NCBI GenBank assembly: GCA_031374415.1
Contig: JANMGB010000119.1
Location: forward strand, 62,001 to 126,000
Direction of reading: 5' to 3'
DNA length: 64,000 nt
Source of the DNA: CANHBY01 sp031374415
GTDB taxonomy: Bacteria > Pseudomonadota > Gammaproteobacteria > Burkholderiales > Burkholderiaceae_C
In this document: positions 44,852-53,726 of the stretch, piece after piece
How positions within the stretch are numbered: position 1 is the first letter of the stretch
How the letters are laid out: each line of letters starts with the position of its first letter
Position numbers and translations under genes: made by a program
Notes under the pieces: generated by a model
The model's input: only the letters and a program-made list of their open reading frames with translations
Database searches by the model: none
What the model was told of the DNA's origin: nothing

Positions 44852-47800
44852 TCAGTCCACCGTGATCGTCCCTGATTTGATCAAGGTCTGGAGCAGCCGG
44901 GTCTCATCCCCCATGCTCACACCGGTGGCCGCATACAAGTCAACGTTCTCGAGCACGATGCGCTGGTCTTCAGCGGTTGAGCTGAAGTTGCCCCCTGAGA
45001 AGCCCCCCGTGCTGCTGATGTGAAGCACGGTGTTGCCACCGCTGACTTCCACGTCGATGTAGTCCAACAAGTTGGAGATGCTCGCCTGCGTGGCGGGGAC
45101 GCCCAGATCACTCGGGCTGGTACGTTCGCCTTGCAGCAGGTCCCGCAGGTCCAGCACATCCCCGCCGCCGATGGGCACGCCCGGGATGCCAGACTCCACG
45201 GTCGAGTGACCCGCGCCCACATTGAAGTCAGCAATGGTGTCCACGGCGGGTGCGCCTCGGGTGCCCGCATCTGCCAAATACCAGGCGAACACATCAGCCC
45301 CCATCCCGCCCGTCAAGGTGTCGTTGCCACCACCACCGATCAACACGTCATCGCCGCCCATCCCGTTGATGACATTGTTTGCACTGTTGCCGGTGATGCG
45401 GTTGTTGGCATCGTTGCCCACCAAGTTAATGGCGCTGTTGCCCAGGGCGGTGAGGTTTTCAAAGTTCGCCGCCAAGTTGAATGTGCTGCCCGTGTAGGTG
45501 GCCACGTAAGTTGCGTCGAGTTGGATGGTGTCGATGCCTTCCGAGGCGTTTTCGACCAAGGTGTCTCTGTTGTCAGACAAGCGATAGGTGTCATCACCCA
45601 CGCCGCCAATGAGCGTGTCGGCACCCGGGCCACCGATCAAGAGGTCATTGCCTGCGCCACCGATGAGGGTGTCGTTGCCTTCACCGCCTTCCAGCTGGTC
45701 GGATCCGGCTTGACCATCCAGTCGATCGTCGCCTGCGCCACCGCGCAATAAGTCGCGGCTGACGCCGCCTACCAGCGTGTTGTTGGCGGCATCACCGTCC
45801 AGCATGCTGCCAGTGCGAATTTGCCAACCGGCGTTGGGGTCGTAGACCAAGTCCTGGATGCGAGGATCGGTCAAGACGGGCGCTCCACCCTGACTGAAAA
45901 GACCCGTGTTGGTGTCCGTCATGACTTGATACGTTGCGGTCGGGTCGCCGCTGGGCCGGTACTCGATTCTCAGTCGGGCGTCACCGCCTTGCTCCCAGTA
46001 CAGGAGCTCAAAGGATTGCAATCCCCCACCGAAGTCACCCACCGGTACATTGGTCACTACGCGCGTCGTCGGCCATTGGTTGGCGTCATACTCCATCAGC
46101 GTTTCACCAGCGATGCGCAGCCTGAAGCCGTCGTCCGCCGTGATGCGGAAGTCATAACTGCCCGGTTGCAGATAAATCTGACCCGACAAGCGAATGGCAC
46201 CGTCCGTGGTGGATCCGAGGCCCGACGTCGCGTTGGTATTGGCGCCACCTGTTTGGACCACACCGGTTGCGGCGTCTTGGTTCAAGAAGTTGCTCAACCC
46301 GCCGGGTGCCGGGCCGCCCACCGGCAGGCTCGCGCCGGCAGCAATGGGTGGGTTCTCGCCGATGACTGTCGTCCTGGGCGTAAACCCATAGTCCAGGTTC
46401 CGAGCTTGGAACGTCACGTCAGCGGCATTGCTTTGAGGCCCATTGGCGGTGCCCACAACCGCATCTGCACCACCCACAGCGACATTGCGGCCGTTGATGA
46501 TCAGCTCAAGGTCTTCGACCGAGTTCAGGTTGCCCGCGGGGCCGTGTTGGCCAAAGCTTGCTGTGCCGTCGTCACTGTGTGTGCGCACACCCGGCGCAGA
46601 CGTTGCCGTGTCGTTGTAGCCGTAATACGCACCATTCAGGCCAGAGGAAGTGATGGGCGTCAGTATGGGCGGGCCAGCAGTCAAATCTTGCGACCCGGTC
46701 ACGTTGATGGTCAGCGTGGCGGTATCGGTCCCACCGCGGCCATCGCTGACAGTGTAGGTAAAGACGTCACGAGCGACCTCGCCCGCCTGAAGGTTTTGTA
46801 CCGCGGAACTGTCATTGTTCAGCGCATAGGTGTAGCTGCCATCGGCTTGGAGCGTCAGTGTGCCGAAGGCGCCTTCCAAGGCCGCACCGACAGGGCCTGC
46901 CGCACCGCCTGCAGCCTCAACGCCAGTACGCACGCCCACCACGCGCAAGGTATCGCCATCGGCATCGGTGTCGCGGCCGGCGGGGTTGCTTGCGCTTTGG
47001 ATCACACCGTTTACTGCGCCCACCACCAGCGTGGTGACGGCGCCATCCTCGGTCACGCCGTTCACGTCATCATTGGCGACGGGCGCATCGTCAACCGGGC
47101 GCACCAATACATTGACGATCGCGGTGCTCGTGCCACCTTGACCGTCGGAGACGGTATAAGTGAATGACGCAGGCCCGTTGTAGTCAGCGTCCGGCGTGAA
47201 CACCACATTGCCATTCACGATGGCCACGGTGCCGTTGCTGGGGCTTTGGACGCTGACGAGGGTCAAGGTGTCGCCATCGACATCGCTGTCATTGCCCAGC
47301 AGCGCAGAAGGGGGCAAGGTCAGTGGGGTGTCTTCATTGGTGCTGGCAACATCAGCCAGCGCTACCGGCAAGTCATTGACGGGCAACAAATTGATGTTGA
47401 TCGTGGCCGGCGTGGAGGGCACGCCGAGATCGTCCGTCACGATGAACACGATTTCGGCGGTGCCATTGAAATTGGGCGCAGGCACGAACACCAGGCCTTC
47501 AGCTTGTTCAGGGGTCAGCGGCGTGCCAGCGACGACAGGTGTCACCCCGTCAGACAGGAACAAGGTTCCGTTGGTCGGCAATTGCGTCACGGTGACGCTT
47601 GAGACCGCGCTGTCATCTTGACCGCGAAGAGGCGTTATCAGCGCGGTATCTTCACTGCCAGTGAGGTTGGCGGACGAGGCGTTGGGTGGCAGATTGACCG
47701 GTGCCGAGGCGGGCGCAGACGAGTTGCCCCCATTGTTGATGTCTCCCGGGCCGGCCACCGGGCGATTGAACTCGACGCTGCTGGGTGTTGCGGCAAAGTT

Positions 47801-48115
47801 CAAGTCGGCGGGTGTCAACAGCTCAGCAATGCGGGCGACTCGCAACCCCTCGCTCAGTGCGCCGCTGTTACCTCCCGACAGACCCGCGCCCGGTGGGCTG
47901 AACTCTAGTTCGTCCGTCGCCCCCGTCGCAAATGCCGAGCTCACTTCGGCCGGATTGATCTGTACGATGCCGTTTTGCGTGGTCAAGATCTGGTCGCCTT
48001 GCTGCACGACATCGCCGATTTTCAGGTGCACCATTTTTCCGTGATGATCCCGTATCAGGGCATTGCCCCATATCCGGGTGACGGTGCCTTCGGTGGTTTT
48101 GGTGAGTGTGGGCAT
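44852..48115 (-). CDS. LapA-like retention-module RTX adhesin (type I secreted)
   Basis: The 1087-residue surface protein begins with a retention module (about 1-65: TEGTVTRIWGNALIRDHHGKMVHLKIGDVVQQGDQILTT), then at least three Ig-like/VCBS repeats (about 145-470, marked by NEDTPLTLPPSALLGNDSDVDGDTL and DADYNGPASFTYTVSDGQGG). A PA14 domain follows (about 480-690; LQPGSYDFRITADDGFRLRIAG), then two blocks of RTX calcium repeats (GGEGNDTLIGGAGND; GGDDVLIGGGGNDTL) and a type I secretion C-terminus. I see no LapG-type di-alanine site close to the retention module. No lapBCE- or lapDG-like genes are adjacent. ATG 48115 starts the retention module; an in-frame GTG at 48166 is less likely. Confidence 0.88.
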   Translation of the reverse strand: MPTLTKTTEGTVTRIWGNALIRDHHGKMVHLKIGDVVQQGDQILTTQNGIVQINPAEVSSAFATGATDELEFSPPGAGLSGGNSGALSEGLRVARIAELLTPADLNFAATPSSVEFNRPVAGPGDINNGGNSSAPASAPVNLPPNASSANLTGSEDTALITPLRGQDDSAVSSVTVTQLPTNGTLFLSDGVTPVVAGTPLTPEQAEGLVFVPAPNFNGTAEIVFIVTDDLGVPSTPATININLLPVNDLPVALADVASTNEDTPLTLPPSALLGNDSDVDGDTLTLVSVQSPSNGTVAIVNGNVVFTPDADYNGPASFTYTVSDGQGGTSTAIVNVLVRPVDDAPVANDDVNGVTEDGAVTTLVVGAVNGVIQSASNPAGRDTDADGDTLRVVGVRTGVEAAGGAAGPVGAALEGAFGTLTLQADGSYTYALNNDSSAVQNLQAGEVARDVFTYTVSDGRGGTDTATLTINVTGSQDLTAGPPILTPITSSGLNGAYYGYNDTATSAPGVRTHSDDGTASFGQHGPAGNLNSVEDLELIINGRNVAVGGADAVVGTANGPQSNAADVTFQARNLDYGFTPRTTVIGENPPIAAGASLPVGGPAPGGLSNFLNQDAATGVVQTGGANTNATSGLGSTTDGAIRLSGQIYLQPGSYDFRITADDGFRLRIAGETLMEYDANQWPTTRVVTNVPVGDFGGGLQSFELLYWEQGGDARLRIEYRPSGDPTATYQVMTDTNTGLFSQGGAPVLTDPRIQDLVYDPNAGWQIRTGSMLDGDAANNTLVGGVSRDLLRGGAGDDRLDGQAGSDQLEGGEGNDTLIGGAGNDLLIGGPGADTLIGGVGDDTYRLSDNRDTLVENASEGIDTIQLDATYVATYTGSTFNLAANFENLTALGNSAINLVGNDANNRITGNSANNVINGMGGDDVLIGGGGNDTLTGGMGADVFAWYLADAGTRGAPAVDTIADFNVGAGHSTVESGIPGVPIGGGDVLDLRDLLQGERTSPSDLGVPATQASISNLLDYIDVEVSGGNTVLHISSTGGFSGGNFSSTAEDQRIVLENVDLYAATGVSMGDETRLLQTLIKSGTITVD

Positions 48116-48143
48116 GGCGGACTCTGTGAATTGACGCAGGAAA

Positions 48144-48164
48144 GGCGCAGCCGGAAGCTGCGCC
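48144..48164. other. Perfect stem-loop upstream of the adhesin start
   Basis: GGCGCAGC-CGGAA-GCTGCGCC is an 8-bp perfect GC-rich stem with a 5-base loop, 29 bases upstream of the adhesin ATG at 48115. No U-tract follows on the minus strand (TTTCCTGCG), so it would be a leader hairpin in the adhesin mRNA rather than a terminator. The rest of 48116-48381 shows no other feature I can assign. Confidence 0.5.
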
Positions 48165-48381
48165 ACTGATGACTTCGTATTGTTTCAGCAAGTCGTGCAA
48201 TAAGTCACGAACTGGCTTTTTTTTGAGCTCTCCCGTCACCAAAAAACCGCATTGTTGCGAGCGCCGGGTCGCAGCAGGCCCTCAAGCGCGCTGTCAAGTG
48301 CAACACCTCCTCACCCGCGCTCAAGGCGCGTGCCCACCCGTGTCCTTACACTGGGGCATTCCCCCGCCAACGCAACTCACC

Positions 48382-48909
48382 ATGTCACGCAAAGACCACG
48401 TCAGCGAAACCCCCGCCACCCAGTTCCTTAAAGCGCGAGGGGTTTACTACAGCACCCACGTCTACGACTATGTGGATGGCGGCGGCACGGCTGAATCGGC
48501 CCTACAACTCCATGTCGACGAACACCACGTCGTCAAAACCCTGGTCATGGAAGACGACAACCAGCAGCCCTGCGTGGTGCTCATGCATGGTGATTGCCAA
48601 GTCAGCACCAAGGCCCTGGCGCGGCAGTTGGGCGTCAAGAAAATCAACAATTGCAGCCCAGAGGTGGCGCAAAAGCACAGCGGGTATTTGGTGGGTGGCA
48701 CCTCGCCCTTCGGGACACGTAAGCGCATGCCGGTTTGTGTCGAGAACAGCGTGCTGCAATTGCCCCTCATCTACATCAATGGGGGTCAGCGTGGTTATCT
48801 CTTGGGGTTAGACCCCAAGGTTTTGGTGAGCGTGCTGGGCGCACGTCCCGTGCAATGTGCGCTGGGCGGGCCAACGCGTCCTGCCGGCCCGTTGAAATCG
48901 CAACGCTGA
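48382..48909 (+). CDS. ybaK: Cys-tRNA(Pro)/Cys-tRNA(Cys) deacylase, YbaK type
   Basis: It hydrolyses mischarged Cys-tRNA(Pro) in trans. The 175-residue product follows the YbaK/EbsC pattern: TPATQFLKARGVYYSTHVYDYV, LQLHVDEHHVVKTLVMED, VSTKALARQLGVKKINNCSPEVAQKHSGYLVGGTSPFG with the conserved Lys and GGxSPFG loop, and YINGGQRGYLLGLDP. ATG 48382 gives the normal length. Confidence 0.92.
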   Translation: MSRKDHVSETPATQFLKARGVYYSTHVYDYVDGGGTAESALQLHVDEHHVVKTLVMEDDNQQPCVVLMHGDCQVSTKALARQLGVKKINNCSPEVAQKHSGYLVGGTSPFGTRKRMPVCVENSVLQLPLIYINGGQRGYLLGLDPKVLVSVLGARPVQCALGGPTRPAGPLKSQR

Positions 48910-48993
48910 ACGGTGCGATGTGGTTAATCGTGCCCAACGGCTCGCCAAACGGCGACAATGACGGCTTGATTCCAACCGGTCTTTCCTGTTGTC

Positions 48994-49662
48994 ATGCATT
49001 TGATTCCTTCCGCGCTTGCCGTGCTGCTGGCTTACCTGGCAGGTTCACTGTCGTTCGCTGTCATCGTCAGCCGTTGGATGGGCTTGAGTGATCCGCGCAG
49101 TTATGGCTCGGGCAACCCCGGGGCCACCAACGTTTTGCGCTCAGGTCACAAGGGCGCGGCCGCACTGACATTGCTCTTCGATGCACTCAAGGGCGTGGTG
49201 CCTGTTGGGCTGGTCCGCTATGGCGTCGGCGCTTGGGGCCTGGATCCCGACGTGGTGCCCTTGGCTGGTTTGGCCGCCTTCGTGGGCCATCTGTGGCCCG
49301 TGTTTTTTCAGTTCAAAGGTGGCAAGGGCGTGGCCACGGCAGCAGGCGTATTGATTGCGCTCAACCCCTGGCTGGGCTTGGCCACGTTACTGACGTGGTT
49401 GAGCGTCGCGTTTTGTTTTCGGTACTCGTCCTTGGCGGCCTTGGCGGCGGCAGCCTTGGCACCGTGCTACCAGATGATTTTTGGCGGACGAGGCGTGACC
49501 GAGCTGGTCGTGCTGACCATGGGCCTGTTGCTCATATGGCGGCACCGAGCCAACATTCGCAAACTCTGGCAAGGTACTGAAAGCAAGCTGGGCTCACGCG
49601 CCTCTGGAGGGTCTGTCAGTGCAACAACGGTTTCAACCACTTCTTCCCATCATGATCAATAG
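48994..49662 (+). CDS. plsY: Glycerol-3-phosphate acyltransferase (acyl-phosphate dependent)
   Basis: PlsY uses acyl-phosphate to acylate glycerol-3-phosphate, the first step of phospholipid synthesis. The 222-residue integral membrane protein carries the three cytoplasmic motifs: GSGNPGATNVLRSGHKGAA, VGHLWPVFFQFKGGKGVAT and the C-terminal RHRANIRKLWQGTESK. About five hydrophobic segments are visible. The Ser/Thr-rich tail after the last motif is longer than usual, and its last 11 bases overlap the ridA start. Confidence 0.94.
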   Translation: MHLIPSALAVLLAYLAGSLSFAVIVSRWMGLSDPRSYGSGNPGATNVLRSGHKGAAALTLLFDALKGVVPVGLVRYGVGAWGLDPDVVPLAGLAAFVGHLWPVFFQFKGGKGVATAAGVLIALNPWLGLATLLTWLSVAFCFRYSSLAALAAAALAPCYQMIFGGRGVTELVVLTMGLLLIWRHRANIRKLWQGTESKLGSRASGGSVSATTVSTTSSHHDQ

Positions 49663-50017
49663 CATTCGCCGTTTTCACGTGGGCGACCGTCTCTCTGAGA
49701 TGGCCATTTTCAACCAGGTGGCCTACTTGGCGGGTCAAGTGGCTGAAGACGCAACCCAAGATATCCGTGGTCAGACCACCCAGGTCTTGGCTGCCATCGA
49801 CAAGCTTTTGAGTGAAGCGCGCACCGACAAGGCGCACATCCTGATGGTGCAAATCTTCTTGGCGGACAAGGCCGATTTCGCAGCCATGAACGCAGTCTGG
49901 GACGACTGGGTCGCCCCAGGCGACGCACCGCCGCGCGCCACGGTGGTTGCTGCGCTGGCCAAGCCGGAGTGGAAGGTCGAGATGGTGGTGACCGCTGCCA
50001 TAGGTGCTGGCGCATGA
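49652..50017 (+). CDS. RidA/YjgF family protein
   Basis: The 121-residue protein belongs to the reactive imine/enamine deaminase superfamily: AIFNQVAYLAGQVAED, the QTTQVLAAIDKLLSEARTDKAHILMVQIFLADKADFAAMN core, and the ending PPRATVVAALAKPEWKVEMVVTAA with the conserved Arg and Glu. It likely hydrolyses reactive enamines or imines, but it is a divergent RidA subgroup. ATG 49652 overlaps plsY by 11 bases and its stop overlaps the next gene by 4 bases. Confidence 0.88.
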   Translation: MINSIRRFHVGDRLSEMAIFNQVAYLAGQVAEDATQDIRGQTTQVLAAIDKLLSEARTDKAHILMVQIFLADKADFAAMNAVWDDWVAPGDAPPRATVVAALAKPEWKVEMVVTAAIGAGA

Positions 50018-50415
50018 CACCCCGCATCACATGGCGCCAGATCCTTGTTCTGGCGCTGCTGTTGGCCTTGGTGTGGGGGGCGACCCGGTGGGGGGCGATG
50101 CGTGAAGACGACGCCTCTGTGGCGCAATCCTTGGCCCTGCTAAGTCAACCTGGTGAGATTTTGATGATCTCATCTGAAGCCTGTGTTCACTGCGAGCTGG
50201 CGCGCCGTTGGTTGACTGCCCACGATGTCCCCTTCAGCGAGTGCTGGATTGAGCGTGATGCGCCTTGTGCCGTACGCTATCGCGCGTTGCATGCGCCCGG
50301 CACACCCTTGTTGGTGGTGCGCGATCAGGTGCTGCTGGGATTTTCGCCCCACGCGATTTGGGCGGCGCTCAAACCACCAACCCGATTTGATGGGGGTCTC
50401 CCGCCCCGAGTCTGA
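50014..50415 (+). CDS. Membrane-anchored glutaredoxin/thioredoxin-like protein
   Basis: The 133-residue protein has one N-terminal membrane segment (ILVLALLLALVWGATRWG) followed by a small thioredoxin-fold domain with CxxC motif EACVHCELARRWL (about 56) and a cis-Pro-like GTPLLVV. It probably faces the periplasm and acts as a thiol-disulfide carrier or glutaredoxin relative; partners are unknown. The start overlaps ridA (ATGA). Its last 47 bases overlap the convergent yciO gene. Confidence 0.75.
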   Translation: MTPRITWRQILVLALLLALVWGATRWGAMREDDASVAQSLALLSQPGEILMISSEACVHCELARRWLTAHDVPFSECWIERDAPCAVRYRALHAPGTPLLVVRDQVLLGFSPHAIWAALKPPTRFDGGLPPRV

Positions 50416-50998
50416 TCAGGCGCGGAGGGTCTTGCGACAAATCAATCACCGTGGTGGCCAGGCTGGGTGTGGAGCCTGCATCGATCACAGCTGCAATTGA
50501 TTTTTGGTAGCGCTCGCGGATATCCTGCGGATCGTTCAGTGGCTCGGTCTCGCCTGGCGGGATCAAGGTGGTGGCCAGCAAGGGCTGCCCAAAGTGAGTC
50601 AGCAGAGCCTGGGTCACGGTGTTGCTCGGCACCCTCAGGCCGATGCTGCGCCTGGAGGGGTGCGACAAGCGCCGTGGTACCTCTTTAGTGGCCTCCAGCA
50701 CAAAGGTGAACGGCCCAGGCGTGCCCAGCTTCAGCCAACGGTATTGCCGGTTGTCGACCTTCGCGTAGTTGGCCAACTCACTCAAGTCGCGGCACAACAG
50801 GGTCAACGGATGTTTGTCGTCCAGCCCCCGCAAGCGACGCAGTTGCTCGGCAGCCGCTTTGTCATCCAGGCGGCACACCAGCGCATAACTCGAGTCTGTG
50901 GGAACCGCCACCACCCCGCCATCATGCAGAGCGGTGGCCGCCACCTTCAGCAGGCGTGCTTGCGGGTTGTGGGGGTGAATTTCAAGGTATTGCGACAT
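50369..50998 (-). CDS. yciO: YciO/YrdC/Sua5-family protein
   Basis: The 209-residue product has the YrdC-like RNA- and ATP-binding fold: GGVVAVPTDSSYALVCRLDDKAAAEQLRRLRG with the KxR-like entry, PLTLLCRDLSELANYAKV, PGPFTFVLEATKEVPRRL, RSIGLRVPSN and the C-terminal TVIDLSQDPPRLIRLGAGD. It belongs to the short YciO branch, related to but distinct from the threonylcarbamoyl-AMP synthase TsaC. It lies downstream of the PHP gene, the same pairing as yciV-yciO in E. coli. Confidence 0.88.
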   Translation of the reverse strand: MSQYLEIHPHNPQARLLKVAATALHDGGVVAVPTDSSYALVCRLDDKAAAEQLRRLRGLDDKHPLTLLCRDLSELANYAKVDNRQYRWLKLGTPGPFTFVLEATKEVPRRLSHPSRRSIGLRVPSNTVTQALLTHFGQPLLATTLIPPGETEPLNDPQDIRERYQKSIAAVIDAGSTPSLATTVIDLSQDPPRLIRLGAGDPHQIGLVV

Positions 50999-51055
50999 GA
51001 ACGCAGGGCAGGGCGTCGGTGGGGGGCCCCCCGGCTTTGCCGATGTGGCTGAGGG

Positions 51056-51937
51056 TCAGTGGGGCGCGTAAACGCGGTGCGTCAAGGCTTCCCAGACCGG
51101 CTTGAGTTGGGTGGGCAGTGCGGGCAGTGCGCCCAAGTCCACCCGGCTCTCCGTGGGGCTGTGGAAATCGCTGCCTCGTGAGGCCATCAAATCGAACTCG
51201 AGTGCCATGTCAGCGTAGCGCAGGTACTCGTCCGGCGAGTGACTGCCGGTGACCACCTCCACCGCCCGACCGCCATGCGCCTTGAACTCACTGAATAGCG
51301 CAAACTCCTCGTTCGGGGTGATTTTGTAGCGCGCCGGGTGGGCAATCACGGCTTCTCCGCCCGCTTGCGTGATCCAGCGCACGGCATCGCCCAGCGAGGC
51401 CCATCGATGCGGTACGAAACCCGGTTTGCCTTCAACCAAAAAACGGCGAAACACGTCAGAAGTGTCCTCACAAACTCCGCTATCGACCAGGTGACGTGCG
51501 AAGTGTGTGCGGGAAATCAAATCAGGGTTGCCCACGTACCGCAAGGCGCCCTCAAAGGCATTGGGGATGCCGGCTTTGGCCAAGCCGGCTGCAATTTCAT
51601 GGGCTCGCTCAGTGCGGCCGCCGCGTGTGGCCTGTAAGCCCGCGCGCAAATTGGCGTCATCGGGATCAAAGCCCAAGCCTACGATGTGGACGGTGCAGCC
51701 GGCAAAGGTGATGGATATTTCTGTGCCCGTGAGGTAGGGCAGGCCACATGCCCGGGCGGCTTCAATCGCACGGTGCTGGCCGCTGACCTCATCGTGGTCC
51801 GTCAGGGCCCACAAAGCCACGCCATTGGCCTTGGCACGCGCTGCCAGCACCTCGGGCTCCAGGGTGCCATCAGACATCACGGAGTGACAGTGGAGATCCG
51901 CGTTCAGCCAGGCTGCAGGGGTGGTGTTTGAAGACAT
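51056..51937 (-). CDS. PHP-domain phosphoesterase (YciV/TrpH; RNase AM / nucleoside bisphosphate phosphatase type)
   Basis: The 293-residue PHP protein has the metal motifs ADLHCHSVMSDG, ALTDHDEVSGQ, GTEIS, VIAHPARY and SRGSDFHSPTE. In E. coli the orthologue YciV hydrolyses 3',5'-nucleotide bisphosphates and trims RNA 5' ends. It is located between recJ and yciO, with 49- and 57-base gaps, in one probable operon of nucleic-acid end-processing enzymes. Confidence 0.9.
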   Translation of the reverse strand: MSSNTTPAAWLNADLHCHSVMSDGTLEPEVLAARAKANGVALWALTDHDEVSGQHRAIEAARACGLPYLTGTEISITFAGCTVHIVGLGFDPDDANLRAGLQATRGGRTERAHEIAAGLAKAGIPNAFEGALRYVGNPDLISRTHFARHLVDSGVCEDTSDVFRRFLVEGKPGFVPHRWASLGDAVRWITQAGGEAVIAHPARYKITPNEEFALFSEFKAHGGRAVEVVTGSHSPDEYLRYADMALEFDLMASRGSDFHSPTESRVDLGALPALPTQLKPVWEALTHRVYAPH

Positions 51938-51986
51938 CGCACCCTATTGTAGGCAATGGCGGCCATCGCAGGGGCGTGAAAAAGCG

Positions 51987-53726
51987 CTAGACCGCCGCTT
52001 CAACAACCATCTGAACCCGCTGGCGCCCGTTGTACTCGTTCAAGCTCAAACGATAGGCCAAGGTGACTTTCTCAGGTACGGGCTCACTGTGGCCGAACCA
52101 GATGGCGTCGCACAGCATGCCCGCATGCCGCACGCTGAGCTTGAGGTGCCGCTCACCCACCAGGCGCTGGGAGACCACCTCCACGGCATCGCTGAAAGTC
52201 GGGGGCTCAAAGGCCTGACCCCACACTTGGGCATCCAGCGCCTGGACAGTCGCGGCTGTGAAGTACTCCCGCCCCAGCGAGCCGTCACTCAACACCTGGC
52301 GGGCCAAGGCGCTGGGCGACAGCCATTCTTGAGCCACCTGAGCAAAGGCCGCGTCAAAGGTTTCAAAATCATCTGGCCCCAAGGTACAGCCCGCGGCCAT
52401 CGCATGACCGCCAAATTTGCGCAACACGCCGGGGTGTCGCTTGCTGATCAAATCCAATGCATCGCGCAGATGAAATCCCGGTATGGAGCGTCCCGAGCCC
52501 TTGAGTAAACCATCTTGCCCTTTCGCAAACACAAAGGCTGGCCGGTGCATGCGGTCTTTCAGGCGCGAGGCGACGATGCCCACCACACCTTCGTGAAAAT
52601 CCGGGCGATAAATGGCCAGGGCCGCGGGCACCGTGTCGCTGCCTTCAGCGGCGGCCTGATCCAGCACCGTGGTGAGCCAGGCTTGCGCCTCATCGCGCAT
52701 GCCCGCTTCAACGTCGCGCCGCTCGCGGTTGATGCCGTCTAACAACGCAGCCAACTCGGCGGCACGGCCAGGGTCATCGGTGACCAAGCACTCAATCCCC
52801 AGGCGCATGTCGGACAGGCGGCCTGCGGCATTGATGCGTGGCCCCAGGGCAAAGCCAAAATCAAAACCACTGGCCTGCGTCGGATCACGTCCTGCCACCG
52901 CAAACAGCGCGGCGACACCCGCGTGCATCTTGCCCTGGCGAATGCGCCGCAAGCCTTGCGACACCAGGCGTCGATTGTTGGCATCTAGCTTGACCACATC
53001 GGCCACCGTCCCCAGCGCCACGAGGTCGAGCAAGGTGTCCAGCCTAGGTTGCTGGGCGGCACTGAAGGCCCCCAGCTCGCGCAGCCTCGTGCGCAGTGCG
53101 AGCAACACATAAAACATCACGCCGACCCCCGCAAGGTTCTTGCTCTCAAAGGGGCAATCAGGCTGGCTTGGGTTCACGATTACATCCGCGTCGGGCAGCG
53201 TGATTCGCCCCTCTTCAAGGGCCGGCAGGTGGTGGTCCGTCACGATTACCCCCAAGCCCTGAGCCCGTGCATGCGCCACCCCTGCGATGCTGGCGATGCC
53301 GTTGTCCACCGTCAGCAACCAGCGGGGCTGCTGGCTCAACGCCAGGTCGACGATGGTGGGGGTGAGTCCGTAGCCATGCACGGCGCGGTCCGGCACGAGA
53401 TAGCTCAGCATGTCCGGCGTGGCGCCCAACAAGGCCAATCCGCGCAGGGCCACGGCACAAGCCGTTGCGCCATCACAGTCATAGTCGGCAATCACGCAAA
53501 TCCGCTCGCGGGCTGCAATGGCTTGGGCCAACAGCTCGGCCGCTTGGTCGGCCCCTTTAAGGGTCTGGGGGGGAAGTAGCCGCGCCAGACCGTCATCGAG
53601 CTCATCAATGCTGCGCACGCCACGCGCCGCAAACAAGCGAGCCAACAGCGGCGGCACCCCTGCTTGCTCGAGGGCCCAAATGGCGCGGGGGGGCGCATCG
53701 CGTGCGGTGATTGTGGGAGGGGTCAT
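51987..53726 (-). CDS. recJ: Single-stranded-DNA-specific exonuclease RecJ
   Basis: RecJ is a 5'-3' ssDNA exonuclease in RecF-pathway recombination and mismatch repair. The 579-residue protein has DHH motifs CVIADYDCDGATACAVALRGL, LTVDNGIAS and VIVTDHHLPALEEG, NLAGVGVMFYVLLALR, the DHHA1 region RKFGGHAMAAGCTLG and a C-terminal OB domain. ATG 53726 gives normal length. Its start overlaps the previous gene's TGA by one base (TGATG). Confidence 0.96.
   Translation of the reverse strand: MTPPTITARDAPPRAIWALEQAGVPPLLARLFAARGVRSIDELDDGLARLLPPQTLKGADQAAELLAQAIAARERICVIADYDCDGATACAVALRGLALLGATPDMLSYLVPDRAVHGYGLTPTIVDLALSQQPRWLLTVDNGIASIAGVAHARAQGLGVIVTDHHLPALEEGRITLPDADVIVNPSQPDCPFESKNLAGVGVMFYVLLALRTRLRELGAFSAAQQPRLDTLLDLVALGTVADVVKLDANNRRLVSQGLRRIRQGKMHAGVAALFAVAGRDPTQASGFDFGFALGPRINAAGRLSDMRLGIECLVTDDPGRAAELAALLDGINRERRDVEAGMRDEAQAWLTTVLDQAAAEGSDTVPAALAIYRPDFHEGVVGIVASRLKDRMHRPAFVFAKGQDGLLKGSGRSIPGFHLRDALDLISKRHPGVLRKFGGHAMAAGCTLGPDDFETFDAAFAQVAQEWLSPSALARQVLSDGSLGREYFTAATVQALDAQVWGQAFEPPTFSDAVEVVSQRLVGERHLKLSVRHAGMLCDAIWFGHSEPVPEKVTLAYRLSLNEYNGRQRVQMVVEAAV

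Noticed and set aside
44852..48115. Repetitive adhesin sequence considered as a nucleotide-level tandem repeat
   Set aside because: Repeats are protein-level (Ig-like and RTX) and diverged at DNA level, so no separate DNA repeat is claimed.
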